Assembly (NCBI GenBank): GCA_022779365.1
Contig: JALFSI010000026.1
Coordinates: 14,444-78,443 of the forward strand
Direction: 5' to 3'
Source: CAG-170 sp022779365
GTDB taxonomy: Bacteria > Bacillota > Clostridia > Oscillospirales > Oscillospiraceae
DNA: 64,000 bases
Below, one piece after another: positions 49,327 to 58,116 of the stretch. A model generated the notes under the pieces. It searched no databases. It was given only the letters and a program-made list of their open reading frames with translations, and was not told the DNA's origin. A program made the position numbers and the translations under genes. Every line of letters starts with the position of its first letter. Positions within the stretch are counted from its first letter, which is position 1.

Positions 49327-50292
49327 TTACAGCTCACGGCGGTTGTCCAGCCAGATGGCAATGACCAGCACCGCACCACGCATGATCGACTGCATATAGG
49401 TGGATAGACCCAGCAGGTTCATGCAGTTGCCGAGCAGGGTGATCAGAATAACGCCCAGCATCGTGCGCAGGACACTGCCTTTTCCGCCCTTCAGGGACGT
49501 GCCGCCGACGACAACGCAGAGGATCGCATTGGTCTCATAGCCGGTGCCGCAGGTCGCGGTGGCAGTGGTGACACGCGACACCAGTGCGATCGCGCCCATG
49601 GCGGCAAACAAGCCGTTGATGGAATAGATCATCCGCATGGCGCGCTTGGTGTTAAAGCCGCACAGGTATGCTGCATCCTTGTTGCCGCCCAGCAGCGTCA
49701 CGCTACGGCCGGCGAGTGTCTTATTGAGGAAGATGTGCATGACGACCAGCAGCACAACAAACACGATCACGATCACCGGCACGATGCCCACGGTGGAAGA
49801 AAGCGTCTCAAAAATGGTGATGGGCTTGGTGGAGCGCATCAGGCGAAGCGTCTCCGCGTTGGTAAACAGCAGACCGATTGCCATAAAGACGGAGCTCATA
49901 CCGTAGGTGATGAACAGGACCTCCGCCTGTGTCATGGCGCCGCTGCCGGTGAGGACCACGCCGTTGAGATAACCCAGCGCCGCACCGAGCAGCAACGCGA
50001 CTACGATGGCGCCGACCTGCCCCAGCGGGTCAACGAGCGTAACAGCCACAACAGCGGTCAGCGAGAGGATACCGGGAACGGAGAGGTCGATGAAGCCGCC
50101 GATGATGACAAAGGTCATGCCAAGCGCGACAAACGGCAGAGCCCCCAACTGACGCAGGACGTTGGTCAGATTTGATGCACTGATAAAGGTTGGATTGATG
50201 ACGGCGGTGACCACCATCAGGAGAATGATGCCGATGGAGACGAGGTTTTCCTGCAAAAACTTCACGGCGGGATTCACTGTTTTCTTTTTCAT
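49327..50292 (-). CDS. Sugar ABC transporter permease 1 (RbsC-like)
   Basis: A 321-residue RbsC-like permease with GGFIDLSVPGILSLTAV and VVVGGTSLKGGKGSVLRTMLGV. Two different permeases in one operon suggest a heterodimeric channel rather than the RbsC homodimer, as in some AI-2, autoinducer or pentose importers. It is separated from the ATPase by 17 bases and from permease 2 by 15. Confidence 0.93.
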   Translation of the reverse strand: MKKKTVNPAVKFLQENLVSIGIILLMVVTAVINPTFISASNLTNVLRQLGALPFVALGMTFVIIGGFIDLSVPGILSLTAVVAVTLVDPLGQVGAIVVALLLGAALGYLNGVVLTGSGAMTQAEVLFITYGMSSVFMAIGLLFTNAETLRLMRSTKPITIFETLSSTVGIVPVIVIVFVVLLVVMHIFLNKTLAGRSVTLLGGNKDAAYLCGFNTKRAMRMIYSINGLFAAMGAIALVSRVTTATATCGTGYETNAILCVVVGGTSLKGGKGSVLRTMLGVILITLLGNCMNLLGLSTYMQSIMRGAVLVIAIWLDNRREL

Positions 50293-50309
50293 GTCATTTC
50301 CCTCCGATC

Positions 50310-51785
50310 TCAGCCGATCGCCTTGTCCATGATCTCCGCCGCGGATGCCACCGACGGGTCAAACTCCCCGGTGATCCGGCCTTCACAGATCGTCAGGACA
50401 CGGTTGCTCATATTCAAAACCTCAGGCAGCTCCGACGAGATCATGATGATCGCGCCACCCTCCGCCACGATCTTGTTCATCAGAACATAGATCTCATATT
50501 TTGCGCCCACGTCAATGCCGCGGGTCGGCTCATCCAGGATCAGGATCTTGGGCTCGCGCTCCAGCCAGCGGCCGACGATGCACTTCTGCTGATTACCGCC
50601 AGAGAGTGACACGACCTTCGTTGCCGCGGTGGGCGTTTTGACAGACAGCGCCTTGATCTGCCGGTCTGCGATCTCCGCTTCCTTGGAGGCGTTCAGGAAG
50701 CCGAGCTTGGTCATATATTCGTAGGACGCCATGGCGATGTTGCTCTCCACGGAAAACGGCAAAACCAGCCCCTCACGCTTACGATCCTCCGGCACCAGCG
50801 CCATGCCCGCCTGCTTGGCGTCATGGGGCGTGCGGATGCGGAGCTTTTCGCCGTTCAGCGTTATCTCGTGCCCGCGGACCTTATCCGCGCCGTAGATCGC
50901 ACGGACGATCTCCGTGCGCCCCGCGCCGACCAGACCGACCAGTCCCAGGATCTCGCCCTTGTGCAGCGTAAAGCTGATGTCGTGGAGCTTGTTCGTATTC
51001 AGATTTTTGACCTCCAGCAGCGGCTCACCGACGAAGCTCGCTCTGAGGGGATACTCATTATCGATCGTACGACCGACCATTTTTGCGATCATCTCGGAGC
51101 GGGTCAGCTCGCCGATGGGCTTGGTGTCAATCACATGACCGTCACGCATGATGGTCACGATGTCGCAGTAATCAAAGATCTCGTCCAGCTTGTGGCTGAT
51201 ATAGATAATGGAGATGCCGCGGCTGCGCAGATCCTTGATGATGCCGCCGAGCTTTTTCAGCTCCTCTGCGGTCAGGGAGCTGGACGGCTCGTCCATAATG
51301 ATCAGCTTGGAGTCAAAGGACAATGCCTTGGTGATCTCGACCATCTGCATCTCCGATGCACTCAGGTCGCCCACGATGGTGTGGGTATCGATGGTGCTGC
51401 CGATGGAATCAAGCAGCGCGCGTGCCCTCTGGTGCGTACCCTTCATGCCTTTTGTTTCGCCGAAGCGTCCCAAAAAGATGTTTTCGCCGACAGTCATTTT
51501 GTTGACCAGATTAAATTCCTGATAGATGATGCTGAGGCCGCGGCGCAGCGCCTGGATCGGCGTTGTTTTTTCAATCGTCTCACCGTTAAAGATAACGGTG
51601 CCCCCATCCTTTTCATAGACGCCGGAGAGGATCTTCATGAGCGTGGACTTGCCCGCTCCGTTTTCGCCAACGATGCCGTACACGACGCCCCGCGGGATCT
51701 CCAGAGAAACATGATCCAGAGCAACAACGCCGGGGAAGTATTTGCAGACATCCTTGACGACCAAAATGTTATCGCGCTTTTCCAA
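50310..51785 (-). CDS. Sugar ABC transporter ATP-binding protein
   Basis: A 491-residue double-ABC ATPase of the RbsA/MglA type. The first domain has Walker A GENGAGKST and the LSASEMQMVEI signature. The second has the degenerate GLVGAGRTE P-loop and LSGGNQQKCIVGRWL, with ILDEPTRGIDVGAK. This arrangement is specific to monosaccharide importers. It follows the binding protein gene after a hairpin (51822-51849). Confidence 0.95.
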   Translation of the reverse strand: MEKRDNILVVKDVCKYFPGVVALDHVSLEIPRGVVYGIVGENGAGKSTLMKILSGVYEKDGGTVIFNGETIEKTTPIQALRRGLSIIYQEFNLVNKMTVGENIFLGRFGETKGMKGTHQRARALLDSIGSTIDTHTIVGDLSASEMQMVEITKALSFDSKLIIMDEPSSSLTAEELKKLGGIIKDLRSRGISIIYISHKLDEIFDYCDIVTIMRDGHVIDTKPIGELTRSEMIAKMVGRTIDNEYPLRASFVGEPLLEVKNLNTNKLHDISFTLHKGEILGLVGLVGAGRTEIVRAIYGADKVRGHEITLNGEKLRIRTPHDAKQAGMALVPEDRKREGLVLPFSVESNIAMASYEYMTKLGFLNASKEAEIADRQIKALSVKTPTAATKVVSLSGGNQQKCIVGRWLEREPKILILDEPTRGIDVGAKYEIYVLMNKIVAEGGAIIMISSELPEVLNMSNRVLTICEGRITGEFDPSVASAAEIMDKAIG

Positions 51786-51821
51786 TTCTGCGGCTCCTCC
51801 TTGGATTTTACTGAGAATCAG

Positions 51822-51849
51822 CTTTGCCCCGGTCGAAGCCGGGGCAAAG
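51822..51849 (-). terminator. Intercistronic hairpin after the binding-protein gene
   Basis: CTTTGCCCCGG pairs perfectly with CCGGGGCAAAG, 41 bases past the binding-protein stop. With no long T-run it is probably a processing or attenuation hairpin that keeps the binding protein in excess. Confidence 0.75.
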
Positions 51850-51889
51850 AGATCGTTTTATATATGCCATCTAAAAGATGACCGTTCAA

Positions 51890-52909
51890 TTACCACTCGG
51901 GATAGGGGAAGTTGTCGATGGTCTCGGCGTTGACGATGTCGGGCTCGGTCCAGACAACGTCGCTCTCCAGCGTCTCGCCGTTCATGAGCTTGGTGATGCA
52001 GGTAAACGCGTCCTGCGTCATCTGGGAGAAGGACTGACCGATGCACAGAGCCTGCGTGCCTTCGCGGACCTGGTCGTAGCCAACGGAGCAGCCGTCGATG
52101 CCGATGACGTAAACACCTTCGATCCCGGCATTCTTCAGTGCCTGGATAACGCCGGTAGCGCCGGTATCCCAGTGGCAGAAGACAGCCTGGATCTCATCGC
52201 CGTACAGGGAGATGAAGTCCTCCATGATCGCCATGGCGTCCTCGGTCGCCCACTGCGCAACGTCCTTGGAGTCGAGAACCGTGACGCTGTCGTCGATGGC
52301 GGACATAAAGCCGTCGTGGCGCTTGATCTGCGCGTCATGACCGGACTGACCGCCGACCTCGACCATCTTGACGCCGTTGGGGAACGCCGCCATCATGGTC
52401 TGCGCAGCGATCTCGCCAAAGAGGAAATCGTTGGTGCCGCACATGAAATTGCGGTACTGCTTGGACTCATCAGGCAGATCGGAGGAATACAGGCCAATGA
52501 TAATGCCGGCTTCCTTGGCTTCCTTCAGTGCGGGAACCAGCGCGGCAGGGTCGGTGGGGTTCAGGCAGATAGCAGTGTAGCCCTCCGCGATGCAGGTGGA
52601 GATAGCGGCAACGCCATTCTGAGAGTCGTAATCCTCGTCGAACAGAGTGACCTCAAAGCCGTACTCGGGCGCGTACTTCTGGAACTGCGTCCACGCATAC
52701 GCCTGAGAGGCGTTGGTCAGGGACTGGGTAACGAAGCCGACCTTGATCTTGCCGGCGGGTGCTTCGGTCTTGCTCTCGTCGGTGGCGGGCGCGTCAGTCT
52801 TGGTGTCGTTTGCGGGCGTGTCAGCCTTGGGCGCGTTGGTCTTTGCGGCACAGGCGACCATCGTCAACACCATGACGAAGACCAGCAGCAAAGCGATGAG
52901 TTTCTTCAT
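51890..52909 (-). CDS. Sugar ABC transporter substrate-binding lipoprotein
   Basis: A 339-residue periplasmic-binding-protein-type lipoprotein. The signal peptide ends in a lipobox at VAC20, a Thr/Asp/Lys-rich linker follows (about 22-52), then a type 1 ribose-binding fold (KVGFVTQSLTNASQAYAW, NPTDPAALVPALKEAKEAGIIIGLYSSD, GIDGCSVGYDQVREGTQALCIGQS). It is anchored outside the membrane. I start at 52909 behind GGAGG. The fold cannot tell which sugar. Confidence 0.95.
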   Translation of the reverse strand: MKKLIALLLVFVMVLTMVACAAKTNAPKADTPANDTKTDAPATDESKTEAPAGKIKVGFVTQSLTNASQAYAWTQFQKYAPEYGFEVTLFDEDYDSQNGVAAISTCIAEGYTAICLNPTDPAALVPALKEAKEAGIIIGLYSSDLPDESKQYRNFMCGTNDFLFGEIAAQTMMAAFPNGVKMVEVGGQSGHDAQIKRHDGFMSAIDDSVTVLDSKDVAQWATEDAMAIMEDFISLYGDEIQAVFCHWDTGATGVIQALKNAGIEGVYVIGIDGCSVGYDQVREGTQALCIGQSFSQMTQDAFTCITKLMNGETLESDVVWTEPDIVNAETIDNFPYPEW

Positions 52910-52962
52910 TTCGTTTTCCTCCAAAATTGTTTTTATTAACAGCGAGCGCTGTCAATGACGTG

Positions 52963-53898
52963 TCAGATGCCGCGGACAAGCTCGGCGGCGCCAATGATGC
53001 CGAAATCCTGCTTCAGCTCGGCAAACCGAAATTCGACCGGCTGCGGAATGTGATTGTAGCGGTCAAACTCGGCGCGAACGCGGTCGTAGAGCATCGGTCC
53101 AAAGTTCACAAGACCGCCGCCGAAAACGAATAGATCTACATTGAGAAGCTGATAAATGTTGAACACACAGACGGCAAGGTAGTGCGCCGTCTGATCCAGA
53201 ACCTCCAGCGAGAGCGGGTCGCCCTCACAGCAGGCACGGTGCAGCGCCACGCAGTCAAGCTCTGGACCGAGCTCCATGCTGGTCTGGCGTCCCTGCGCCA
53301 TGCGGCGGATGTGCTGCGGAATGTAGCGGCCAGATGCCCACGACATAAAGCAGCCGGAGTTGCGGCATCCGCAATCTATCCCCTCGTCGGGGGTGATCAG
53401 CATATGACCGCTCTCCCCCGCCCAACCGTAGCTGCCCCGAAACAGCTCGCCGTTGAGGATCAAGCCGCTGCCGATGCCGGTGCTGGTCGCCATGTAGATC
53501 ATGTGCCGGCGTCCCCGTCCCGCACCGTAGCGATGCTCGGCCAGCGCGGCAACATTGCTGTCGTTGTCCAGAACCACCGGCACGTTCAGCCGTTCCTGCA
53601 AATAATCACGCATCGCAAAATCGCGGATGTTGACCATGGCGGAGGTCATGCACACATAGCCCTCGTCAAACAGAATAAACGAAGGCATACAAATACCGAT
53701 GCCCTGCAAGCTGTCAACACCGATGTTGTTTTTCCGGAGCAGCCTGTGCAGGCTCTCGATCACAAGGTCGCAAAAGGCAGGTCCATCTGCCGTGATGGGC
53801 GTTGCGTGCTGAAAACGATCCACCAGCGCATGATCTGCGTCAAATAGTCCGTAGGCAACCTTTGTGCCGCCGGCATCTATTCCAATTCGATATTGCAC
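52963..53898 (-). CDS. ROK-family sugar kinase
   Basis: This 311-residue ROK protein has the phosphate loop DAGGTK (8-13), DNDSNVAALAEHRYGAGRG, GHMLITPDEGIDCGCRNSGCFMSWASG with the zinc His/Cys cluster, and a C-terminal GGG motif. It lacks an HTH domain, so it is a kinase, not a repressor. I start at GTG 53898, eight bases after GGAGGG. It is first gene of the minus-strand operon and probably phosphorylates the sugar imported by the ABC system. Confidence 0.9.
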   Translation of the reverse strand: MQYRIGIDAGGTKVAYGLFDADHALVDRFQHATPITADGPAFCDLVIESLHRLLRKNNIGVDSLQGIGICMPSFILFDEGYVCMTSAMVNIRDFAMRDYLQERLNVPVVLDNDSNVAALAEHRYGAGRGRRHMIYMATSTGIGSGLILNGELFRGSYGWAGESGHMLITPDEGIDCGCRNSGCFMSWASGRYIPQHIRRMAQGRQTSMELGPELDCVALHRACCEGDPLSLEVLDQTAHYLAVCVFNIYQLLNVDLFVFGGGLVNFGPMLYDRVRAEFDRYNHIPQPVEFRFAELKQDFGIIGAAELVRGI

Positions 53899-53935
53899 TG
53901 AACTGCCCTCCATTTTGGTCCGAACTGTTGTTTAT

Positions 53936-53964
53936 ATAATAGCAAACGCTTTGTTTCGTGTCAA
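53936..53964 (-). promoter_or_regulatory. Consensus sigma-A promoter of the kinase-ABC operon
   Basis: On the minus strand perfect TTGACA (53964-53959), 17-base spacer, TATTAT (53941-53936). Confidence 0.85.
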
Positions 53965-53968
53965 TATT

Positions 53969-53982
53969 ATTTACGAACGAAA
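53969..53982. promoter_or_regulatory. TTACGAACG operator, kinase side
   Basis: ATTTACGAACGAAA lies just upstream of the -35 box of the kinase promoter; it shares TTACGAACG with the site at 54190. Confidence 0.6.
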
Positions 53983-54012
53983 GCATATGTGGCTATAAAC
54001 AAAAAAGCACCC

Positions 54013-54040
54013 GGGTTTTTGTGCGTTATCACAAAAACCC
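54013..54040. terminator. Hairpin between divergent promoters
   Basis: GGGTTTTTGTG pairs with CACAAAAACCC around CGTTAT. It sits where no coding transcript should end; it may insulate the divergent promoters or mark a lost gene. Confidence 0.6.
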
Positions 54041-54155
54041 ACTCGCCCAGAAGCAAAGGCGTCCGATTTTCCTGTGAAATGCACAGCAAAAACAGTTTTG
54101 CATATAAATATTTAATAGTATGATAAAAAAACGCTGACATCCGGCACATTTCCTA

Positions 54156-54185
54156 TTGACACGGAAAACGATCGTGTAGTATTAT
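54156..54185 (+). promoter_or_regulatory. Sigma-A promoter of the glycyl radical enzyme gene
   Basis: Perfect TTGACA (54156-54161), 18-base spacer, TATTAT (54180-54185). Confidence 0.75.
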
Positions 54186-54189
54186 TGTG

Positions 54190-54222
54190 TTACGAACGTA
54201 AGATGAAACTATTACGAATGAA
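54190..54222. promoter_or_regulatory. TTACGAACGTAA operator over the GRE start point
   Basis: TTACGAACGTAA (54190-54201) is a perfect palindrome at about the transcription start. ATTACGAATGAA (54211-54222) repeats half of it. Repressor binding here would block the radical enzyme gene. The local DeoR regulator is the obvious candidate. Confidence 0.6.
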
Positions 54223-54248
54223 CTCACCGGGATATAGGAGGAACGGCT

Positions 54249-56663
54249 ATGGAAAATAGAGAACACTTTGGAAGCTTAACTGCGCGGATGAAGGCATTCC
54301 GTGAAGAAGTGCTGGACGAAAAGCCTTACGTCGATGCCGAGCGCGCCATTCTGGCAACGCAGGCTTATCAGGAAAATCAGAATCAGCCCCGCGTCATGGC
54401 AAGGGCGCTTATGCTCAAAAAGATCCTGGAGAACATGACGATCTATATTGAGGACAAAACGCTGCTTGCCGGCAATCAGGCGACCAAGAACGTGAACGCG
54501 CCGATCTTCCCGGAATACACCATGGGCTTTGTGCTCAAGGAGCTGGATCTGTTTGAAAAGCGGGACGGCGACGTATTCTACATCACGGAGGAGACCAAGC
54601 AGCAGCTGCGCGACATCGCGCCGTTCTGGGAAAATAACAATCTTCGCGCCAGAGGTGAGGCGCTTTTGCCCGAGGAAGTCAGTGTATTCATGGAAACCGG
54701 CGTCTTTGGCATGGAGGGAAAGCTCAACGCGGGCGATGCGCATCTGGCGGTCAACTATCCCAGAGTCCTGAAGGAGGGGCTTTGCGGATACGAAAGGCGT
54801 ACCAGAGCTTGTCTTGCCGCGCTCGATCTGACTGACCCTGACAGCATCGACAAGACCATGTTCTACAAGGCTGTGCTGATCGTGATCGACGCCGTGCGCA
54901 CCTTTGCGCTTCGATACAGCGCGCTGGCAAGGGAGCTTGCTGAAAAGGAAGCTGACGGCGCAAGACGCGCAGAGCTTCTGGAGATGAGCCGCATCTGTGC
55001 AAAGGTCCCCTACGAGCCTGCGGATTCGTTCCGCGAGGCTGTCCAGTCAGTATGGTTCATCCAGCTCATCCTTCAGATCGAATCCAACGGTCACTCCTTG
55101 AGCTACGGACGCTTTGATCAGTATATGTATCCCTACTATCAGGCGGATATGCAGTCCGGCAGGCTCACCAGGGAGGACGCGCTCGAGCTTCTGACCTGCC
55201 TGTGGATCAAGACCCTGACCATCAACAAGCTCCGCTCGCAGGCGCACACGCTCAGCTCCGCCGGCTCTCCGATGTACCAGAATGTGACCATCGGCGGTCA
55301 GACCACCGATAAGAAGGATGCCGTCAACGAATTGAGCTTTGTGGTGCTTCAGTCCGTCGCGCAGACGCGCCTGACGCAGCCCAACCTGACCGTCCGCTAT
55401 CACAAAAACCTTGACCCGAAGTTCTTTGACGAGTGCATCGAGGTCATGCGTCTTGGCTTCGGCATGCCGGCACTCAATAACGATGAGATCATCATTCCCT
55501 CGTTTATAGGCTGGGGCGTTTCCGAGGAGGACGCCTACAATTACAGCGCGATCGGCTGCGTGGAAACTGCCGTTCCCGGCAAGTGGGGCTACCGCTGCAC
55601 AGGTATGTCCTACATCAACTTCCCTCGCCTGCTGCTGTGCGTCATGAATGACGGTGTGGATATGACCTCCGGCAAGCGGTTCGTCAAGGGCTATGGGTTC
55701 TTTAAGGATATGGCATCCTACGATGAGCTGATGGCAGCCTGGGACAAGTCTCTGCGTGAAATGACCCGATACAGCGTGATCGTAGAGAACTTTATCGACA
55801 AGGCATCTGAGCGTGACGTCCCCGACGTGCTCTGCTCGGCGCTGACGGACGACTGCATCGCCCGTGGTCGCACCATCAAGGAGGGCGGCGCTGTCTACGA
55901 CTTTATTTCCGGTCTGCAGGTCGGCATCGCCAATATGGCAGACTGCCTCTCCGCCATCAAAAAGCTGGTCTACGATGAAAAGAGGATCACGAGAGAGCAG
56001 CTCTGGAACGCCATTCTGGACGACTTCCAGTCCCCCGAGAATCAAGAGATCCAGAGGATGCTGATCGAGGACGCGCCGAAATACGGCAACGACGATGATG
56101 CAGTGGATCAGCTTGTCGTGGACGCATACGCGCCTTATATCGACGAGATCAAAAAGTATCCGAACACCCGTCACCTGAGAGGACCAATCGGCGGCATCCG
56201 CTATGCGGGCACCTCCTCCATCAGCGCAAACGTGGGTCAGGGCATGGGTACGAAGGCCACCCCCGACGGCAGAAATGCGTTTGAGCCGTTGGCTGAGGGA
56301 TGCAGCCCGGCGCACAACGCCGACAAGCACGGTCCGACCGCCGTATTCAAATCCATTTCCAAGCTCCCCACCGATAAGATCACCGGCGGTGTTCTTCTGA
56401 ATCAGAAAATGACGCCGCAGATGCTCTCCACCGCCGAAAACCGTCAGAAGCTGGAGATGCTGATCCGCACCTTCTTCAATACGCTTCACGGTTATCATGT
56501 GCAGTACAACATCGTATCTCGGGATACTCTGATCGACGCGCAGCTTCACCCGGAGGATCACAAGGATCTGATCGTCCGCGTCGCGGGGTACAGCGCTTTC
56601 TTCAATGTGCTTTCCAAAAAAACGCAGGATGACATCATTGAGCGCACCGAGCAGACGCTCTGA
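54249..56663 (+). CDS. Glycyl radical enzyme (PflD/dehydratase-type)
   Basis: This 804-residue glycyl radical enzyme has the thiyl Cys in IGCVETAVPGKWGYR (C437, partner E439). The glycyl loop is RVAGYSAFF (G780). It has a single active-site Cys, so it is not a true pyruvate formate-lyase, which has two. It belongs with the dehydratases and lyases. The AVPGKWGYRCTGM stretch recalls the PflD/YbiW branch. TATAGGAGG precedes the ATG. Sugar transport, kinase and isomerase neighbours suggest a sugar or sugar-phosphate substrate. A separate activase gene is at 61158. Confidence 0.93.
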   Translation: MENREHFGSLTARMKAFREEVLDEKPYVDAERAILATQAYQENQNQPRVMARALMLKKILENMTIYIEDKTLLAGNQATKNVNAPIFPEYTMGFVLKELDLFEKRDGDVFYITEETKQQLRDIAPFWENNNLRARGEALLPEEVSVFMETGVFGMEGKLNAGDAHLAVNYPRVLKEGLCGYERRTRACLAALDLTDPDSIDKTMFYKAVLIVIDAVRTFALRYSALARELAEKEADGARRAELLEMSRICAKVPYEPADSFREAVQSVWFIQLILQIESNGHSLSYGRFDQYMYPYYQADMQSGRLTREDALELLTCLWIKTLTINKLRSQAHTLSSAGSPMYQNVTIGGQTTDKKDAVNELSFVVLQSVAQTRLTQPNLTVRYHKNLDPKFFDECIEVMRLGFGMPALNNDEIIIPSFIGWGVSEEDAYNYSAIGCVETAVPGKWGYRCTGMSYINFPRLLLCVMNDGVDMTSGKRFVKGYGFFKDMASYDELMAAWDKSLREMTRYSVIVENFIDKASERDVPDVLCSALTDDCIARGRTIKEGGAVYDFISGLQVGIANMADCLSAIKKLVYDEKRITREQLWNAILDDFQSPENQEIQRMLIEDAPKYGNDDDAVDQLVVDAYAPYIDEIKKYPNTRHLRGPIGGIRYAGTSSISANVGQGMGTKATPDGRNAFEPLAEGCSPAHNADKHGPTAVFKSISKLPTDKITGGVLLNQKMTPQMLSTAENRQKLEMLIRTFFNTLHGYHVQYNIVSRDTLIDAQLHPEDHKDLIVRVAGYSAFFNVLSKKTQDDIIERTEQTL

Positions 56664-56678
56664 AAACAGCACGACCAC

Positions 56679-56716
56679 AAATCCCCCGGCGGTTCATTTT
56701 GAACCGCCGGAGGATT
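56679..56716. terminator. Hairpin terminator, left copy flanking repeat E
   Basis: AATCCCCCGGCGGTTC pairs with GAACCGCCGGAGGATT. The 38-base unit is repeated with one mismatch at 56952-56989 on the other side of the repeat. Confidence 0.88.
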
Positions 56717-56951
56717 GAGCGTGTCAAAAAAGTATTTTTGACACGCTCTCAAACGAAAACCGCTTCGCTGGGTTTTCGTTTGAAAAGGCTTGCAGCCCGC
56801 TGCGCGCATAATTTGTGTGCCGCAGGCACACAAATTCCGCACTTGCGGACTGAGCTGTATTTTCTGCGACGTACACGCCGCCGCAGAAAATAATCCAAAT
56901 CATTTTTGCGCCTGCGGGCGCAAAACTCTGCGAGGCTTTTTTGACAGTCTG
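56717..56951 (-). repeat. Dispersed repeat, copy E (full length, 235 bp)
   Basis: This reverse-orientation copy runs from GAGCGTGTCAAAAAAG (right end) to the complement of CAGACTGTCAAAAAAG (left end). Its length equals copy B exactly. It contains the ACCGCTTCGCTGGG hairpin, the TTTGTGTGCC/GGCACACAAA hairpin, and the TTTGCGCC/GGCGCAAA hairpin. It lies downstream of the radical enzyme gene and is bounded by duplicated 38-bp hairpin terminators. Confidence 0.92.
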
Positions 56952-56989
56952 AAATCCCCCGGCGGTTCATTTTGAACCGCCGGGGGATT
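56952..56989. terminator. Hairpin terminator, right copy flanking repeat E
   Basis: Same hairpin as 56679-56716 with one base change (GGGGGATT), followed by TTTTT on the plus strand. It probably terminates both the radical enzyme gene and the convergent lactonase gene. Confidence 0.9.
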
Positions 56990-57009
56990 TTTAGCCGTAT
57001 GATATGCAA

Positions 57010-58116
57010 TTACAAAATGTGCAGCACGGTACACGCGCCGATGGGCGTATCGCAGCATCCTCGGGGATGCAGAGCGCCTTCGGTGTCAATTTCAAAGACG
57101 CACAGGCTGTCGCTGTCCTGATTTGCCGCCAGAAGAAACCGCCCGTCCGGCGTCAGGTCAAAATCACGCGGAATCCTTCCTCCGCTGCTGATGCGGCTCT
57201 GCTCGGTAAGACAGCCGTCCTCGCCGATGCGGAAGCGCACCAGCACATCCGCGCCCCGCACGGACACATAAAGCCACCTTCCGCTCGGGTGAAGCCGGAT
57301 CGCCGCGCCCAAGCTGTCCGTCGTGCCGCTCACAGTGTCACAGACCTGCAGCAGCTCTGCGCTGCCGTCAGCGGGGTCGTAGCTGTAAACATTCACCTGC
57401 GCCGCCATCTCCGTCATCACATACAGGCGCGTTCCGTCCGCGCTGAATACGCCGTGGCGGATGCCCTGCCCGGGCAGCCCTGAGATGTCCTGCCAGCCGT
57501 CTTTTATCAGCCAGCCCGCTTCCTCATCAAAGCGGTAGCAGACCAGCCGGTCCAGCCCCAGATCGGGGACGTAAACGTGATGTCCGTCTGGTGCGGGCAG
57601 GATCTGATGCGGATGTGGGCTTTCCTGCCGCTGCACGTCCGTGCCGCAGCCGCTGTGCCGCAGGACACAGGAAGCCGATCCCAGCGCGTGGCCTGCCTCG
57701 ACCGGGAAGACCGCGACGCTTCCGCCGGAGTAGTTTGCGGCGAGAAGCCACTTTTCGTTATGCCACAGGCACACAAAGCAGGCATCCGCGCCGCAGGTCG
57801 CCTGACGGCTGAGCAGACGCAGCCGCGCGCCGCCCGCCTCCACCGCGTAGGCGGAGACCGTCGAGCCGCAGATGCCGCAGGCTTCCTTCAATTCGCTCAC
57901 GCAGTAGAGAAACCGACCGTCCGATGTGGTCGTCAGATGCGACGGGTTCGGCGTGGACGGCAGCATCGCGCTGCACGTTATCCGCCCGGACACCGCATCT
58001 ACGGCGTACACGCCGATGCCCTTACCCCTGCCGGGCACGATCTCGCTGGAGGCCATTTGGATCGGTTCTGTGTAGCCGCCGGAGAAAACGACCCAGTGCC
58101 CCATATCACGCTTCAT
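57010..58116 (-). CDS. Lactonase-family seven-bladed beta-propeller
   Basis: A 368-residue lactonase/6-phosphogluconolactonase (YbhE-like) protein. Blades are visible as repeated GRFLYCVSEL, KWLLAANYSGGSVAVFPV, HPHQILPAPDGHHVYVPDLGLDRL, and IPRDFDLTPDGRFLLAANQDSDS. It would hydrolyse a sugar lactone or its phosphate, fitting an oxidative step by the Gfo/Idh or AroE-like enzyme. I start at 58116 behind GAGAAGG, overlapping the deoR stop by 11 bases. Confidence 0.88.
   Translation of the reverse strand: MKRDMGHWVVFSGGYTEPIQMASSEIVPGRGKGIGVYAVDAVSGRITCSAMLPSTPNPSHLTTTSDGRFLYCVSELKEACGICGSTVSAYAVEAGGARLRLLSRQATCGADACFVCLWHNEKWLLAANYSGGSVAVFPVEAGHALGSASCVLRHSGCGTDVQRQESPHPHQILPAPDGHHVYVPDLGLDRLVCYRFDEEAGWLIKDGWQDISGLPGQGIRHGVFSADGTRLYVMTEMAAQVNVYSYDPADGSAELLQVCDTVSGTTDSLGAAIRLHPSGRWLYVSVRGADVLVRFRIGEDGCLTEQSRISSGGRIPRDFDLTPDGRFLLAANQDSDSLCVFEIDTEGALHPRGCCDTPIGACTVLHIL

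Noticed and set aside
52963..53898. ROK protein as transcriptional repressor
   Set aside because: It has no N-terminal HTH; it begins directly with the kinase phosphate loop.
53899..54248. Small ORF at 53967-54149 on the minus strand
   Set aside because: It crosses the promoter and hairpin region, has no SD and no similarity; the DNA is regulatory.
55047..56678. 543-codon minus-strand frame over the radical enzyme
   Set aside because: Shadow of the GRE gene, whose catalytic motifs are on the plus strand.
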